Position numbers and translations under genes: made by a program. A stretch of DNA of 64,000 nucleotides from AC-49 sp963766605 (GTDB taxonomy: Bacteria > Actinomycetota > Thermoleophilia > Solirubrobacterales > Solirubrobacteraceae), in assembly GCA_963766605.1 (NCBI GenBank), contig CAVYAT010000007.1, forward strand, positions 1 to 64,000, read 5' to 3'. Position 1 is the stretch's first letter, and each line of letters starts with the position of its first letter. The notes under the pieces were generated by a model. That model saw only the letters and a program-made list of their open reading frames with translations, ran no database searches and had not been told where the DNA came from. This document shows positions 54,775-63,700 of this stretch, in pieces.

Positions 54775-54857
54775 TGTCGGTGGTTGCGTCCTGCCATCGT
54801 CGCCAGGGTGTGTCGTGACTCCTCCTCAGGTAGGAGGCGGGCCCTGGGGGGCTGGAG

Positions 54858-54863
54858 TACGGT
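54858..54863 (+). promoter_or_regulatory. -10 hexamer of the two-component operon
   Basis: TACGGT ends exactly six bases before the GTG at 54870; leaderless, and diverging from the exporter promoter ~85 bases away. Confidence 0.45.
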
Positions 54864-54869
54864 CGCTGC

Positions 54870-56039
54870 GTGACCCGCTTGAAGTCCCTCCTCGGCCGCC
54901 GTGGGCTCGATCTGCTCATCGTGCTGGCCGCGACCGAGGCCGCTCTAGAGGTCGCGCTGCGAACCGGCGACAAGGCACCGACCACCACGCCCTGGTTCGC
55001 CGTGCCGGCCGCGGCGGTGCTCGTCCTGACCCTGCTCGGGCGGCATCGCTGGCCGTTCGGTGCGCCCGCGGCGCTGTGGTTGCTCGCCGCCGCGCTTTCG
55101 TTCGTCGACGGGCGCTTGGTGACGCTGCCCTTCGCCGTCCAGCTCGCCGGCCTCGCGGCGGCGTTCCTGCTCGGCAACCTCCGCGACGAGCGCCAGAGCC
55201 GCACCGGGCTGGCGGTTGTTGTCGGGTGCGGGGTGATCGTGATCCTCAATGATCCGAGCCACTCGGCGACTGAGCCGTTCCTGATGACGGGCCTGTTCGC
55301 GCTCGCCTGGTTCGCCGGCTTCGGACTGCGTGAGCGCGGCGTGCGGGCCGAGATCGCGGAGGAGCGCGCACGCCACGCCGAGCGTGAGCGCGAGGCCGCC
55401 GCGCGGATCGCGGTCGCCGAGGAGCGCATCCGGATCGCGCGTGAGCTGCACGACGTGGTCGCCCACGCCGTGAGCGTGATGGTGCTGCAGGTCGGCGCCG
55501 TGCGCCACCGGCTCCCGGCGTCCGACTCCCGCGAGGCGGAGGCCCTGTTCGGCGTCGAGCAGACCGGCCGCGAGGCGATGACCGAGATGCGCCGGCTCCT
55601 CGGAGCCCTGCGCAGCAGTGACGAGGAGCCCGAGCTGGGGCCGCAGCCGGGCCTTGAGCGGCTGGAGATGCTGCTGGACGAGGTGCGCGGCGCCGGGTTG
55701 CCGGTTCACCTGCACGTCGACGGCGAGCGGACGCCGCTCCCGGGCGCGATCGACCTGGCCGCCTACCGGATCGTGCAGGAAGGGCTGACCAACGCGCTCA
55801 AGCATGCCCACGCCAGCACCGCCGACGTGATGCTGCGCTACGGCGCCGACGAGCTGGCCATCGACGTCCGCGACGACGGCGACGGCACCGGCGTCGGCCT
55901 CGGCGTCAGCAGCGGCTTCGGCCTCGCCGGGATCCGCGAGCGGGTCCGGATCTACGGCGGCGACATGACAGCCGGGACGGTGAACGGCGGCGGATTCGTC
56001 CTCAGCGCGCGGCTTCCGCTGGGCGGCGATCAGCCGTGA
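54870..56039 (+). CDS. NarL-type sensor histidine kinase
   Basis: 389 residues. Residues ~10-150 contain about five membrane helices with almost no extracellular loop, so the sensor probably reads the membrane or a partner transporter. A coiled linker (EEERARHAEREREAAARI-like) leads to the HisKA_3 box RELHDVVAHAVSVMVLQVGA with phospho-acceptor His194. The HATPase domain has an N-box (YRIVQEGLTNALKHA) and G-box (GFGLAGIRERV). It couples by GTGA overlap to the response regulator. This intramembrane-sensing kind beside an MacB-like transporter is a common antimicrobial-peptide or envelope-stress arrangement in Gram-positives; function here is inferred. Confidence 0.9.
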   Translation: MTRLKSLLGRRGLDLLIVLAATEAALEVALRTGDKAPTTTPWFAVPAAAVLVLTLLGRHRWPFGAPAALWLLAAALSFVDGRLVTLPFAVQLAGLAAAFLLGNLRDERQSRTGLAVVVGCGVIVILNDPSHSATEPFLMTGLFALAWFAGFGLRERGVRAEIAEERARHAEREREAAARIAVAEERIRIARELHDVVAHAVSVMVLQVGAVRHRLPASDSREAEALFGVEQTGREAMTEMRRLLGALRSSDEEPELGPQPGLERLEMLLDEVRGAGLPVHLHVDGERTPLPGAIDLAAYRIVQEGLTNALKHAHASTADVMLRYGADELAIDVRDDGDGTGVGLGVSSGFGLAGIRERVRIYGGDMTAGTVNGGGFVLSARLPLGGDQP

Positions 56040-56689
56040 GCATCAGGGTGCTCGTCGCCGACGACCAGTCGATGGTCCGGGCCGGCTTCCGGATGCTCCT
56101 GGCCGACGAACCGGACATCGACGTCGTCGCCGAGGCGAGCAACGGGTTCGAGGCCGTGGAGAAGGCGGCGCGGTTCGATCCCACCGTGATCCTGATGGAC
56201 ATCCGCATGCCCGAGCTCGACGGCCTCGAGGCGACCCGTCGCGTCGTGCAGGCCGACCAGTCCGCGCGCGTCCTGATCGTCACGACCTTCGACCTCGACG
56301 AGTACGTCTACGAGGCGCTGCGTGCTGGCGCCAGCGGCTTCGTCCTCAAGGACGAGCCACCCGAACGCCTGATCGCGGCGGTGCGCACGGTTGCCGCAGG
56401 GGAGGCCCTGCTGTCGCCGGCCGTCACCAAGCGCGTGATCAAGGAGTTCACCCGCCTGCCGCGCACCGAGCCACCCGCCGAGATCGAGGAGCTTACGGCG
56501 CGAGAGCTCGAGATCTTCGGGCTGATCGCCGAAGGCCTCTCCAATCTGGAGATCGGCCAGCGGCTGTTCATCGGCGAGACGACGGTCAAGACCCATGTCA
56601 CCCACATCCTTCAGAAGCTCGGCCTCCGCGATCGCGTACAAGCCGTCGTGCTCGCGTATCGAACGGGGCTCGTGGAGACCGAGGGGTGA
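56036..56689 (+). CDS. NarL/LuxR-family response regulator
   Basis: 217 residues. The receiver domain has acidic residues DD (9-10), phospho-acceptor Asp55 in ILMDIRMPELDG, the Thr in IVTTFDLDEYV and Lys in GFVLKDEPPERL. The C-terminal LuxR HTH reads LTARELEIFGLIAEGLSNLE and IGETTVKTHVTHILQKLGLR. It partners the kinase just upstream; likely targets are the divergent exporter operon and itself. Confidence 0.93.
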   Translation: MSIRVLVADDQSMVRAGFRMLLADEPDIDVVAEASNGFEAVEKAARFDPTVILMDIRMPELDGLEATRRVVQADQSARVLIVTTFDLDEYVYEALRAGASGFVLKDEPPERLIAAVRTVAAGEALLSPAVTKRVIKEFTRLPRTEPPAEIEELTARELEIFGLIAEGLSNLEIGQRLFIGETTVKTHVTHILQKLGLRDRVQAVVLAYRTGLVETEG

Positions 56690-56809
56690 GGTTGTGTCGG
56701 GGGCGCGCGCCGGCCGCGGCGGCGATGCTGCATCGTCGACTGCCAGACCGCGGGGTCGTCCGGTTGATGGACGCACTGGAGCCCGGGGCGTCGACTCGCC
56801 CGATCCCAC

Positions 56810-56815
56810 TAGATT
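56810..56815 (+). promoter_or_regulatory. -10 hexamer of a leaderless promoter
   Basis: TAGATT ends exactly six bases before the GTG at 56822, supporting that start. Confidence 0.45.
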
Positions 56816-56821
56816 CCCTGC

Positions 56822-57499
56822 GTGGCGTGGTTTCGCAAAGACCCGTGGAAGGACGGCGTTCGCACGACGGCGACGATCGAGCGCGTCGTGGTGACCGACT
56901 ACAGCCGCGATCTCAGCGGCGGCGGCAAGGAGCCCGAGGTCTACCTCACGTTCCGGTTCACCGACGGGCACGGCGCCGAAGTGGTGCACGAGCATCGTCT
57001 GGCGGTTGTGAAGGTGCCGGCGCCGGGGTCGATCGTCGATATCGCCTACATGCCAGACAAGCTCGACACGATCGACTACGACCGACAGAGCATCCGGCCC
57101 CCCGACCCTGATGTGCCGCGTGGCTGGGGTGCCGGGATCTACGAGGTGGAGGATCTCGGCACGCACCGGTCGGGCTCTCCGGACGAGCGGCGCGAGATCG
57201 ACGCGCAGCGTGAGCTGTTTCGCAGCGGGCGCCGTGCCCGGGCCGAGGTCGTGAGCATGCGTGACGGCGACTGGCGGGTTGGACGGCGCAACGAGAGCGA
57301 GATGGTCTTCACCCTGCGTATCGCTGGCACCGACATCGAAGCGCGCGCCTGCGTCTCCTACTACCCAGCGCCGGGCGACATCATGGAGGTCGCGATCGGC
57401 GACGACCCAACGAGCGTCGCGCTCGACACCGACGAGCGCTACAGCGGCGGGCCCGGACAGGGGCTCGTGTTCACCAGACCGCCCCCGGCCACCACGTAG
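56822..57499 (+). CDS. DUF3592-like protein with two tandem halves
   Basis: 225 residues, no membrane helix or signal peptide. The two halves (~12-90 and ~135-212) look like copies of one beta-sandwich module. Each has an Ala-rich first strand (RTTATIERVVV / RRARAEVVSM), a middle strand pair (EVYLTFRFTDG / EMVFTLRIAG) and a shared closing motif (VPAPGSIVDIAYMPDK / YPAPGDIMEVAIGDDP). DUF3592 proteins have this strand pattern. Function unknown. GTG 56822 is fixed by its leaderless promoter; independent of the response regulator upstream (132-base gap). Confidence 0.7.
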   Translation: MAWFRKDPWKDGVRTTATIERVVVTDYSRDLSGGGKEPEVYLTFRFTDGHGAEVVHEHRLAVVKVPAPGSIVDIAYMPDKLDTIDYDRQSIRPPDPDVPRGWGAGIYEVEDLGTHRSGSPDERREIDAQRELFRSGRRARAEVVSMRDGDWRVGRRNESEMVFTLRIAGTDIEARACVSYYPAPGDIMEVAIGDDPTSVALDTDERYSGGPGQGLVFTRPPPATT

Positions 57500-57579
57500 G
57501 CACGCGCGAAGTCCGCCAGCAGCACGGGCGAGTCCGCTCCAGATGTCAGGCCCGACAGCACTCGGCGCAGAGGTCGACC

Positions 57580-57585
57580 TACCAT
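57580..57585 (+). promoter_or_regulatory. -10 hexamer of the cbs-metB operon
   Basis: TACCAT ends exactly six bases before the ATG at 57592. Confidence 0.45.
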
Positions 57586-57591
57586 GTCCCC

Positions 57592-58998
57592 ATGGCCGAG
57601 CCAGGGAACGCCGTTCGCTCGTCGACCACCGACATCAAGGAGTCGATCCTCGACGCCATCGGCGAGACGCCGCTCGTCCGCCTGAGTCGCATCGGCGCCG
57701 GTCTCACGCCACAGCTCGTCGCGAAGGTCGAGTCGCTCAACCCCGGCGGGTCGATCAAGGATCGCGTCGCGGTGGCGCTGATCGAGGCGGCCGAGCGCGA
57801 TGGGCTCCTGCGTCCCGGAGGGACGATCGTCGAGCCGACGTCCGGCAACACCGGGACCGGGCTGGCGATGGCCGCCCGGCTGAAGGGCTACGAGGTCATC
57901 GCCGTCATGCCCGACAAGATGGCCCGGGAGAAGATCGACCTGCTGCGGGCCTATGGCGCCAAGGTCGTCGTGTGCCCGACCAACGTCCCGCCGGACTCGC
58001 CGGAGTCCTACTACTCGGTCTCCGACCGGCTGGCCGCCGAGATCCCCGGCGCGTTCAAGCCCGACCAGTACAGCAACCCGGCCAACCCGGCGGCCCACTA
58101 CTCCTCGACCGGCCCCGAGCTCTGGGAGCAGAGCGGCGGCCAGGTGACCCACCTCGTCGTGGGCGTCGGGACCGGCGGCACGATCACCGGCGCCGCGCGC
58201 TACCTCAAGGAGCGCAACCCCGGCCTCGTCGTGGTGGGCGCCGACCCCGTCGGCTCCATCTACGCCGCGCCGACCGCCGCCGACGTCAAGGGATACCTGG
58301 TCGAGGGCGTCGGTGAGGACTTCTGGCCGCAGACGTTCGATCCGGCGGTGGTCGATCGCTGGGTCCGGGTGAGCGATCGCGACTCGTTCCTCACGACCCG
58401 CCACCTGGCCATGACCGAGGGGATACTGGCCGGCGGGTCCTGCGGCACCGCGCTGCACGCCGCGCTCGAGGTCGCGGCCGGGATCGACGACCCCACGGCG
58501 ATGGTCGCTGTGATCCTGCCCGACGGCGGCCGCTCGTACCTGAGCAAGATCTACTCGGATGCGTGGATGACGGAGTACGGCTTCCTGGAGCGCACCGGCG
58601 AGGATTCGGTCGGTGATGTGCTGCTGCGCAAGCACGACGACACGATTCCGGCGCTCGTCACCGTCCGCAGCGACCAGCCGGTCCACGAGGCGGTGGCGTT
58701 GTTGCACGAGCACCGCGTCTCGCAGCTGCCGGTGGTGTCTGCGAACGACGGCCAGGCGATCGTCGGTTCGATCGGCGAGCGCAGCGTGCTCAAGCATGCG
58801 ATCACCGACCTCGACGTCCTCGGCGCGCAGGTCGTCGACGTGATGGACCCGCCGTTCCCTGCGGTCTCGGCGGGCGACCCGGTCCGCGAGGCGATCGAGC
58901 TCCTGTCCGGCGACCGTCAGGCCCTGCTCGTCACCCGCGAGGGGCGACCCGCGGGCATTCTCACCCGTTCCGACCTGCTCGAGTCGCTGGCCCGATGA
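57592..58998 (+). CDS. cbs: Cystathionine beta-synthase
   Basis: PLP enzyme joining homocysteine and serine to cystathionine, first step of reverse transsulfuration. 468 residues. The PLP lysine is Lys56 in NPGGSIKDRVA, followed by EPTSGNTGTGLAMAARLKGY, the GVGTGGTITG phosphate cup and AGGSCGTALHAALE. Two C-terminal CBS domains (~345-460; HEAVALLHEHRVSQLPVV, GRPAGILTRSDLL) give the full-length regulated architecture, as in mycobacteria. No heme-binding N-terminus. Its stop overlaps the metB ATG (ATGA). Confidence 0.93.
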   Translation: MAEPGNAVRSSTTDIKESILDAIGETPLVRLSRIGAGLTPQLVAKVESLNPGGSIKDRVAVALIEAAERDGLLRPGGTIVEPTSGNTGTGLAMAARLKGYEVIAVMPDKMAREKIDLLRAYGAKVVVCPTNVPPDSPESYYSVSDRLAAEIPGAFKPDQYSNPANPAAHYSSTGPELWEQSGGQVTHLVVGVGTGGTITGAARYLKERNPGLVVVGADPVGSIYAAPTAADVKGYLVEGVGEDFWPQTFDPAVVDRWVRVSDRDSFLTTRHLAMTEGILAGGSCGTALHAALEVAAGIDDPTAMVAVILPDGGRSYLSKIYSDAWMTEYGFLERTGEDSVGDVLLRKHDDTIPALVTVRSDQPVHEAVALLHEHRVSQLPVVSANDGQAIVGSIGERSVLKHAITDLDVLGAQVVDVMDPPFPAVSAGDPVREAIELLSGDRQALLVTREGRPAGILTRSDLLESLAR

Positions 58999-60074
58999 GC
59001 GACCAGGACGCACTCCCGACGCGCGTCGTCCATGCCGGCCTGGACCCCGACCCTACGTACGGCTCGGTCATCCCCGCGATCCATCAGACCTCGACCTTCC
59101 GCCAGCCGCGGGTCGGGGAGTTCGTCGAGGATTTCGACTACGCCCGCAGCGCGAACCCCACGCGCGCAGCACTGGAGCGCGCCCTCGGCGCCCTGGAGGG
59201 CGGGCACGGTACGGCCTTCTCGTCCGGCATGGCCGCCACCCACGCACTCCTCACCGCCGTCTGCTCCGCCGGCGACCACGTCGTGATCCCCGGCGACCTG
59301 TACGGCGGAACCTTCCGGCTCGTCGACAAGGTCCTCGCCCGGTGGGGACTTCGGTACACGATGGTCGACCAGACGGACCTCGACATGCTGGCCGCCGCGA
59401 TCCGTGACGACACACGGCTGATCTGGGTTGAGACGCCGACGAACCCACTGCTGAATGTGGTCGACATCGCGGCGGTGGTCGCCCTCTCGGGCGGCGCGTT
59501 CGTCGCGGTGGACAACACCTTTGCCACGCCGATCAACCAGCGGCCGCTGGAGCATGGCGCCGACGCGGTCGTGCACTCCACGACGAAGTACCTCTCCGGC
59601 CACTCCGACACCGTCGGTGGAGCGGTGATCACCGCGAGCGAGCCCCGCCACGACGCAGTGCGATTCGTCCAGAACGCGATCGGCGCCGTCCCCGGCCCGT
59701 TCGACGTGTTCCTCACCCACCGCGGCATCCGCACGCTGGCCGTCAGGATGCGGGCCCACGCCGAGAACGCCGCCGCGGTCGTCGCGTTCCTACGGGGCGC
59801 CGACCGCGTGGCCGACGTGCGCTGGCCGGGCTTCAGCGGCATGGTCAGCTTCCGCCACCCCGACGCCAGGGGCGTGGCCGAGCGCACGCGTCTGTTCACG
59901 CTCGCCGAGTCGCTGGGCGGCGTGGAGTCGCTCATCGAGGTGCCGCAGGCGATGACCCACCAATCGGTCCAGGACTCCGACGCTGCGGTCCCGCCGGACC
60001 TCGTGCGGCTGTCGGTCGGGATCGAGGACTCCGACGACCTCGTCGCGGATCTCCGCCGGGCGCTTGATCACTGA
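58995..60074 (+). CDS. metB: Cystathionine gamma-synthase/lyase
   Basis: Cys/Met-metabolism PLP enzyme, 359 residues (usual ~380). The PLP lysine is Lys198 in HSTTKYLSGHSD, with DYARSANPTRAALERALGAL and AFSSGMAATHALL upstream and LVRLSVGIED-SDDL at the end. Synthase and lyase activities cannot be told apart by eye. Co-transcribed with cbs, it most likely completes conversion of cystathionine to cysteine, as in the mycobacterial cbs-metB region. The end overlaps the convergent CoA-binding gene by seven bases. Confidence 0.9.
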   Translation: MSDQDALPTRVVHAGLDPDPTYGSVIPAIHQTSTFRQPRVGEFVEDFDYARSANPTRAALERALGALEGGHGTAFSSGMAATHALLTAVCSAGDHVVIPGDLYGGTFRLVDKVLARWGLRYTMVDQTDLDMLAAAIRDDTRLIWVETPTNPLLNVVDIAAVVALSGGAFVAVDNTFATPINQRPLEHGADAVVHSTTKYLSGHSDTVGGAVITASEPRHDAVRFVQNAIGAVPGPFDVFLTHRGIRTLAVRMRAHAENAAAVVAFLRGADRVADVRWPGFSGMVSFRHPDARGVAERTRLFTLAESLGGVESLIEVPQAMTHQSVQDSDAAVPPDLVRLSVGIEDSDDLVADLRRALDH

Positions 60075-60553
60075 AGGCCGCCGCGGACCGAGGTGATCCG
60101 CTGCGTGTTGAAGCCCAGCCAGTGCATCCGCCCGACGTAGCGCGCATGCTCGATCTTCAGGCAGCGATCGACGACGACCGCCAGGCCGCCCTCCTGCGCG
60201 ATGCGCGAACCGTCCTCGTTGATGACCCCGAACTGACACCACATGGTGCCCGCGCCGATGGCAACGGCCTCCTGCGCGATCGCCGGCACCGCGTCGGGCG
60301 CGCGGAAGACGTTGACGATGTCCACCGGCTCGGGCACGTCGGACAGGGTCGGATAGCTCACCTCGCCGAGAATCTCGTCCTCGCGGGGATTGACCGGGAT
60401 CACGCGATAGCCGTGCCGCCTCAGGTAGAAGCCCACGAAGTTGCTGGCGCGCAGCGCATTTGCCGACAGACCGACGATCGCGATCGTCTGCGCGGTGTGG
60501 ATCACACGCTGGATCGTCTCCGGGTCCTGGTAGCGGTCGAGATCGGTCGTCAC
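60068..60553 (-). CDS. CoA-binding domain (YccU-like) protein
   Basis: 161-residue Rossmann-type CoA-binding protein: TIAIVGLSANALRASNFVGF, YLRRHGYRVIPVNPREDEIL, VDIVNVFRAPDAVPAIAQEA, and MWCQFGVINEDGSRIAQEGG with VVVDRCLKIEHARY. This is the stand-alone YccU type related to succinyl-CoA synthetase N-domains, with the conserved C..IE.. end. GTG 60553 overlaps the metY stop (GTGA), making it the third gene of the metX operon. Function not established; linkage to O-acetylhomoserine synthesis, which uses acetyl-CoA, is suggestive. Confidence 0.87.
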   Translation of the reverse strand: MTTDLDRYQDPETIQRVIHTAQTIAIVGLSANALRASNFVGFYLRRHGYRVIPVNPREDEILGEVSYPTLSDVPEPVDIVNVFRAPDAVPAIAQEAVAIGAGTMWCQFGVINEDGSRIAQEGGLAVVVDRCLKIEHARYVGRMHWLGFNTQRITSVRGGLQ

Positions 60554-61863
60554 CGCGTCCCCACTCGTCCGAGGGCCTGCTCGAGGTCCCAGATCAGATC
60601 GTCCACGGACTCGATTCCCACCGACAGCCTGATCGTTCCCGGGCCGACCCCCGCTGCCTCCAGCTCGGCCTCGCTCAGCTGACGGTGGGTCGTGCTGGCG
60701 GGATGGATGATCAGGCTCTTGGCGTCGCCGACGTTCGCGAGGTGCGACCAGAGCGTCACGGCGCGGATCAGGTCCTGGCCGCCGTCCCGCCCACCGGTAC
60801 AGTCGAACGAGAACACCGAGCCCGCGCCGCGCGGAAGGTACTTCGCGACGAGCGGTGCGTACCGGCTGTCCGGCAGGCCGGCGTAGGTGACGTTCGAGGC
60901 CAGTTCGTGGGATTGCAGAAACTCCGAGACCGCGCGGGCGTTCTCGACGTGGCGCTCCATGCGCACCGACAGCGTCTCGAGCCCCTGCAGGAACAGGAAC
61001 GCGTTGAACGGTGAGAGCGCAGCGCCGAGGTCGCGCAGGGTCTCGGCGCGCAGTTTCATGAGGTAGCCGTAGACCCCGAACGTCTCGTGGAACTGGAGCC
61101 CGTGGTAGGCCGGCGACGGGTCCGCGACCACGCCGAACCGTCCGTTGGACCAGTCGAAGGCGCCGGATTCGGCGACGACGCCGCCGATGCTCGTCCCATG
61201 CCCGCCGATGAACTTGGTCGCCGAGTGGACAACGATGTCCGCCCCCCATTCGATGGGCCGGCACAGGTACGGCGTCGCGAACGTGTTGTCCACGATCAGC
61301 GGAAGGTCGTGGTCGTGGGCGATGGATGCCACCGCCTCGATGTCCAGGACGTTGCCGCCCGGATTGCCGATCGTCTCGCCGAAGAAGGCCTTGGTGTTGG
61401 GCTGTAGCGCCCGCCGCCACGCGCCCAGGTCGTCGGGATCGACCCATGTCAGCTCCACGTTCATCTTGCGCAGCAGGTGCTTGAACTGGTTCACCGTCCC
61501 GCCGTACAGAGCGGAGGACGAGACGACGTGGTCACCGGGCTGGAGCAGCGTGAACAGCGCTGCCGCCTGGGCCGCGATCCCACTGGCGAACGCAACCGCT
61601 CCGACCCCGCCTTCGAGGTTCGCCACCCGCTCTTCGAAGACGGCGACGGTCGGGTTCATGATGCGGGAGTACGTGTTCCCGTACTCCTGCAGGTTGAAAT
61701 AGGCCGCCGCCGACTCGGGGTCTTCGAACACATAGCTGGCCGTCTGGAATATCGGCACCGCGCGGGCGCCGGTGTTGGGGTCCGGCCGCTGTCCGGCGTG
61801 GAGCTGGCGCGTCTCGAAGCCGAACGCTCGCGCCTCCTCGGGCCGGTTGCGCTCGTCCGTCAC
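60550..61863 (-). CDS. metY: O-acetylhomoserine sulfhydrylase (aminocarboxypropyltransferase)
   Basis: 437 residues, the long form of the Cys/Met PLP family. It makes homocysteine from O-acetylhomoserine and sulfide. Motifs: FETRQLHAGQRPDPNTGARA, SYVFEDPESAAAYFNLQEYG with NTYSRIMNPT, the PLP lysine in HSATKFIGGHGTSIGG, and SLIIHPASTTHRQLS with the C-terminal IRLSVGIESVDDLIWDLEQA. The insertion and length separate it from MetB. GTG 61863 overlaps the metX stop; downstream it overlaps the CoA-binding gene. Confidence 0.94.
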   Translation of the reverse strand: MTDERNRPEEARAFGFETRQLHAGQRPDPNTGARAVPIFQTASYVFEDPESAAAYFNLQEYGNTYSRIMNPTVAVFEERVANLEGGVGAVAFASGIAAQAAALFTLLQPGDHVVSSSALYGGTVNQFKHLLRKMNVELTWVDPDDLGAWRRALQPNTKAFFGETIGNPGGNVLDIEAVASIAHDHDLPLIVDNTFATPYLCRPIEWGADIVVHSATKFIGGHGTSIGGVVAESGAFDWSNGRFGVVADPSPAYHGLQFHETFGVYGYLMKLRAETLRDLGAALSPFNAFLFLQGLETLSVRMERHVENARAVSEFLQSHELASNVTYAGLPDSRYAPLVAKYLPRGAGSVFSFDCTGGRDGGQDLIRAVTLWSHLANVGDAKSLIIHPASTTHRQLSEAELEAAGVGPGTIRLSVGIESVDDLIWDLEQALGRVGTR

Positions 61864-63062
61864 GACGGCTCCCCCAGAAAACGGCGGATGATCGGCGTCT
61901 GCTGCGCCTCTTCGAGCAGGAAGCAGTCGTGCCCGTACGGCGCCTGCACCACATGGCTCTCGACCGGCTTGCCGAGGCCGCGAAGGGCTTCCTCGATGTC
62001 CCGCGATCCGGACGGCGGGTAGAGCCAGTCGGAGCTGAACGAGATCAGCAGCGTCCGCGCTGTCACCGCTTCCAGCGCCCGCGACAGCGAGCCGCGGCCA
62101 TGTTCGCGGGCGAGATCGAAGTAGCTGAGGGCTCGCGACATGTACAGGTAGGTGTTGGCGTCGAATCGCTTGACGAACGAGTCCGCCTGGTGGCGCAGAT
62201 AGTTCTCGACCTCGAACTCGGGCTCGGTGATCGTGTAGCGGATGTCATCGGCGAACTGAAGTCGCCGTCCGAACTTGTCGGCGACCGCCTCGGCCGAGAG
62301 GTACGTGATGTGGCCGATCATCCGCGCCACGCCCATCCCGGCGTCCGGCGCGTCCGCGGTGTCGTGGTAGTGGCCGTCTCTCCACGCCGGGTCGCGCATG
62401 ATCGCCTCTCGGGCGATCGCGTTCCACGCGACACCTTGGGGATGCAGCGCGTGCGTGCTGGCGATCGCCACGACGGCGTCGATCTGGTCCGGGAACCTGA
62501 TCGCCCACTCGAACGCCTGCATCCCGCCGAGCGAGCCCCCGGCCACGGCGGCGAGTCGCGGGACCCCGATCAGGTCGAGGAACGCGCGCTCGGTCCTCAC
62601 CATGTCTGCGACGGTGATCACCGGGAAGTCCGAGCCGTACGGTCTTCCCGTCGCGGGGTCGGGCGACGACGGTCCCGTGGTTCCGCGGCAGCCGCCGAGC
62701 AGATTCGTGGAGATCACGAAGTACCGATCGGTGTCGAAGGCCTTCCCAGGGCCGATCATCCCGTCCCACCAGCCCAGGCCCTTGCCCGCCTCGCCATCGC
62801 GGTCGTCCGCGCCGAAGCCGTCGCGGGTGCTCTGCCCGGCGGCCTCCTTCGAGAAGCCCGCGGCATGGGCGTCGCCGCTGAGGGCATGGCACACGAGGAT
62901 GGCGTTGTCGCCGCGCGGCGAGAGGGCGCCGTACGTCTCATAGGCGACCCGGACCCGATGCAGTTCCCGGCCGCAGTCGAGCGCCACCGGATCCGGCAGA
63001 TCGAGATAGTGCGTCTCGACCGCTCCGACAGAGCCGGGGGCCGACGCCGTGCGCACAGTCAT
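61860..63062 (-). CDS. metX: Homoserine O-acetyltransferase
   Basis: 400-residue alpha/beta hydrolase transferring acetyl from acetyl-CoA to homoserine, committing it to methionine. The nucleophile Ser167 is in AAVAGGSLGGMQAFEWAIR. Earlier motifs NAILVCHALSGDAH and NLLGGCRGTTGPSSPDPATG, with a C-terminal Asp (SSDWLYPP) and His (PYGHDCFLLE), complete the triad. ATG 63062 has GGAG four bases upstream. First gene of the operon; no SAM riboswitch fits in the 79 bases to the divergent OsmC gene. Confidence 0.95.
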   Translation of the reverse strand: MTVRTASAPGSVGAVETHYLDLPDPVALDCGRELHRVRVAYETYGALSPRGDNAILVCHALSGDAHAAGFSKEAAGQSTRDGFGADDRDGEAGKGLGWWDGMIGPGKAFDTDRYFVISTNLLGGCRGTTGPSSPDPATGRPYGSDFPVITVADMVRTERAFLDLIGVPRLAAVAGGSLGGMQAFEWAIRFPDQIDAVVAIASTHALHPQGVAWNAIAREAIMRDPAWRDGHYHDTADAPDAGMGVARMIGHITYLSAEAVADKFGRRLQFADDIRYTITEPEFEVENYLRHQADSFVKRFDANTYLYMSRALSYFDLAREHGRGSLSRALEAVTARTLLISFSSDWLYPPSGSRDIEEALRGLGKPVESHVVQAPYGHDCFLLEEAQQTPIIRRFLGEPS

Positions 63063-63141
63063 TTCTCCATCGAGGGCGTCACTGACGATAATGTCCAGCC
63101 GTTCAGTAGGAAAATAAGCTTACGAGAAGGGGTGGCGAACG

Positions 63142-63690
63142 ATGGCCACGATCGACAACGGAGTCAACGTCCAGGCGCTCCTCGACGCGCGCGATGTCCT
63201 CAAGGGCGCGCCGGAAGCCGCTCAATTCACGTGGCGGGCGTCCTCCAAGTGGCGCAAGGGCGTGCACAGCACGACCACGGTCCAGAACTTCTTCGGCCTC
63301 GGCGAGGAGCACAGCCACAAGACCGAAACCGTGCTCGACGCCGACCATCCGGAGGTCTTCGCCGCCGAGGACGCCGCGATCACGCCGATCGAGTACCTGC
63401 TCGTGGGGCTGGCCAGCTGCCTGACCGCCGGCGTCGCGTCCGTCGCCCAGAACCGCGGAATCCAGCTGCGCTCGGTCGAGGCGACGCTTGAGGGAAACCA
63501 CGACATCCGTGGCATCCTCGGCGCCGACAGCGATGTCCGCAACGGCTTCAACGACATCAAGGTGACCTTCGACATCGACGCCGACGCCACCAAGCAGGAG
63601 ATCGAGGGGCTCGTCGCCCAGTCCCAGAAGCGCTCGGCGGTGTTCGACGCCCTCACGAACCCCACAGAGATCACCGTCGCCGTCGTCTGA
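63142..63690 (+). CDS. OsmC-family protein
   Basis: 182 residues of the OsmC/Ohr fold. The first redox Cys is present in YLLVGLASCLTAGVASVAQN (~94). The second position of classical OsmC/Ohr is Ser (QSQKRSAVFDALTNPTEI), as in the single-Cys 'SPVF/SAVF' subgroup, so peroxidase activity is not assured. The N-terminal segment FTWRASSKWRKGVHSTTTVQ matches that subgroup. ATG 63142 is preceded by GAGAAGGGG. Followed 10 bases later by a flavoprotein gene, probably an operon. Confidence 0.85.
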   Translation: MATIDNGVNVQALLDARDVLKGAPEAAQFTWRASSKWRKGVHSTTTVQNFFGLGEEHSHKTETVLDADHPEVFAAEDAAITPIEYLLVGLASCLTAGVASVAQNRGIQLRSVEATLEGNHDIRGILGADSDVRNGFNDIKVTFDIDADATKQEIEGLVAQSQKRSAVFDALTNPTEITVAVV

Positions 63691-63700
63691 GGACCGCGCC

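Noticed and set aside
63063..63141. SAM riboswitch upstream of metX
   Set aside because: Only 79 bases separate metX and osmC, too short for a SAM-I element plus both promoters, and no core motif is present.
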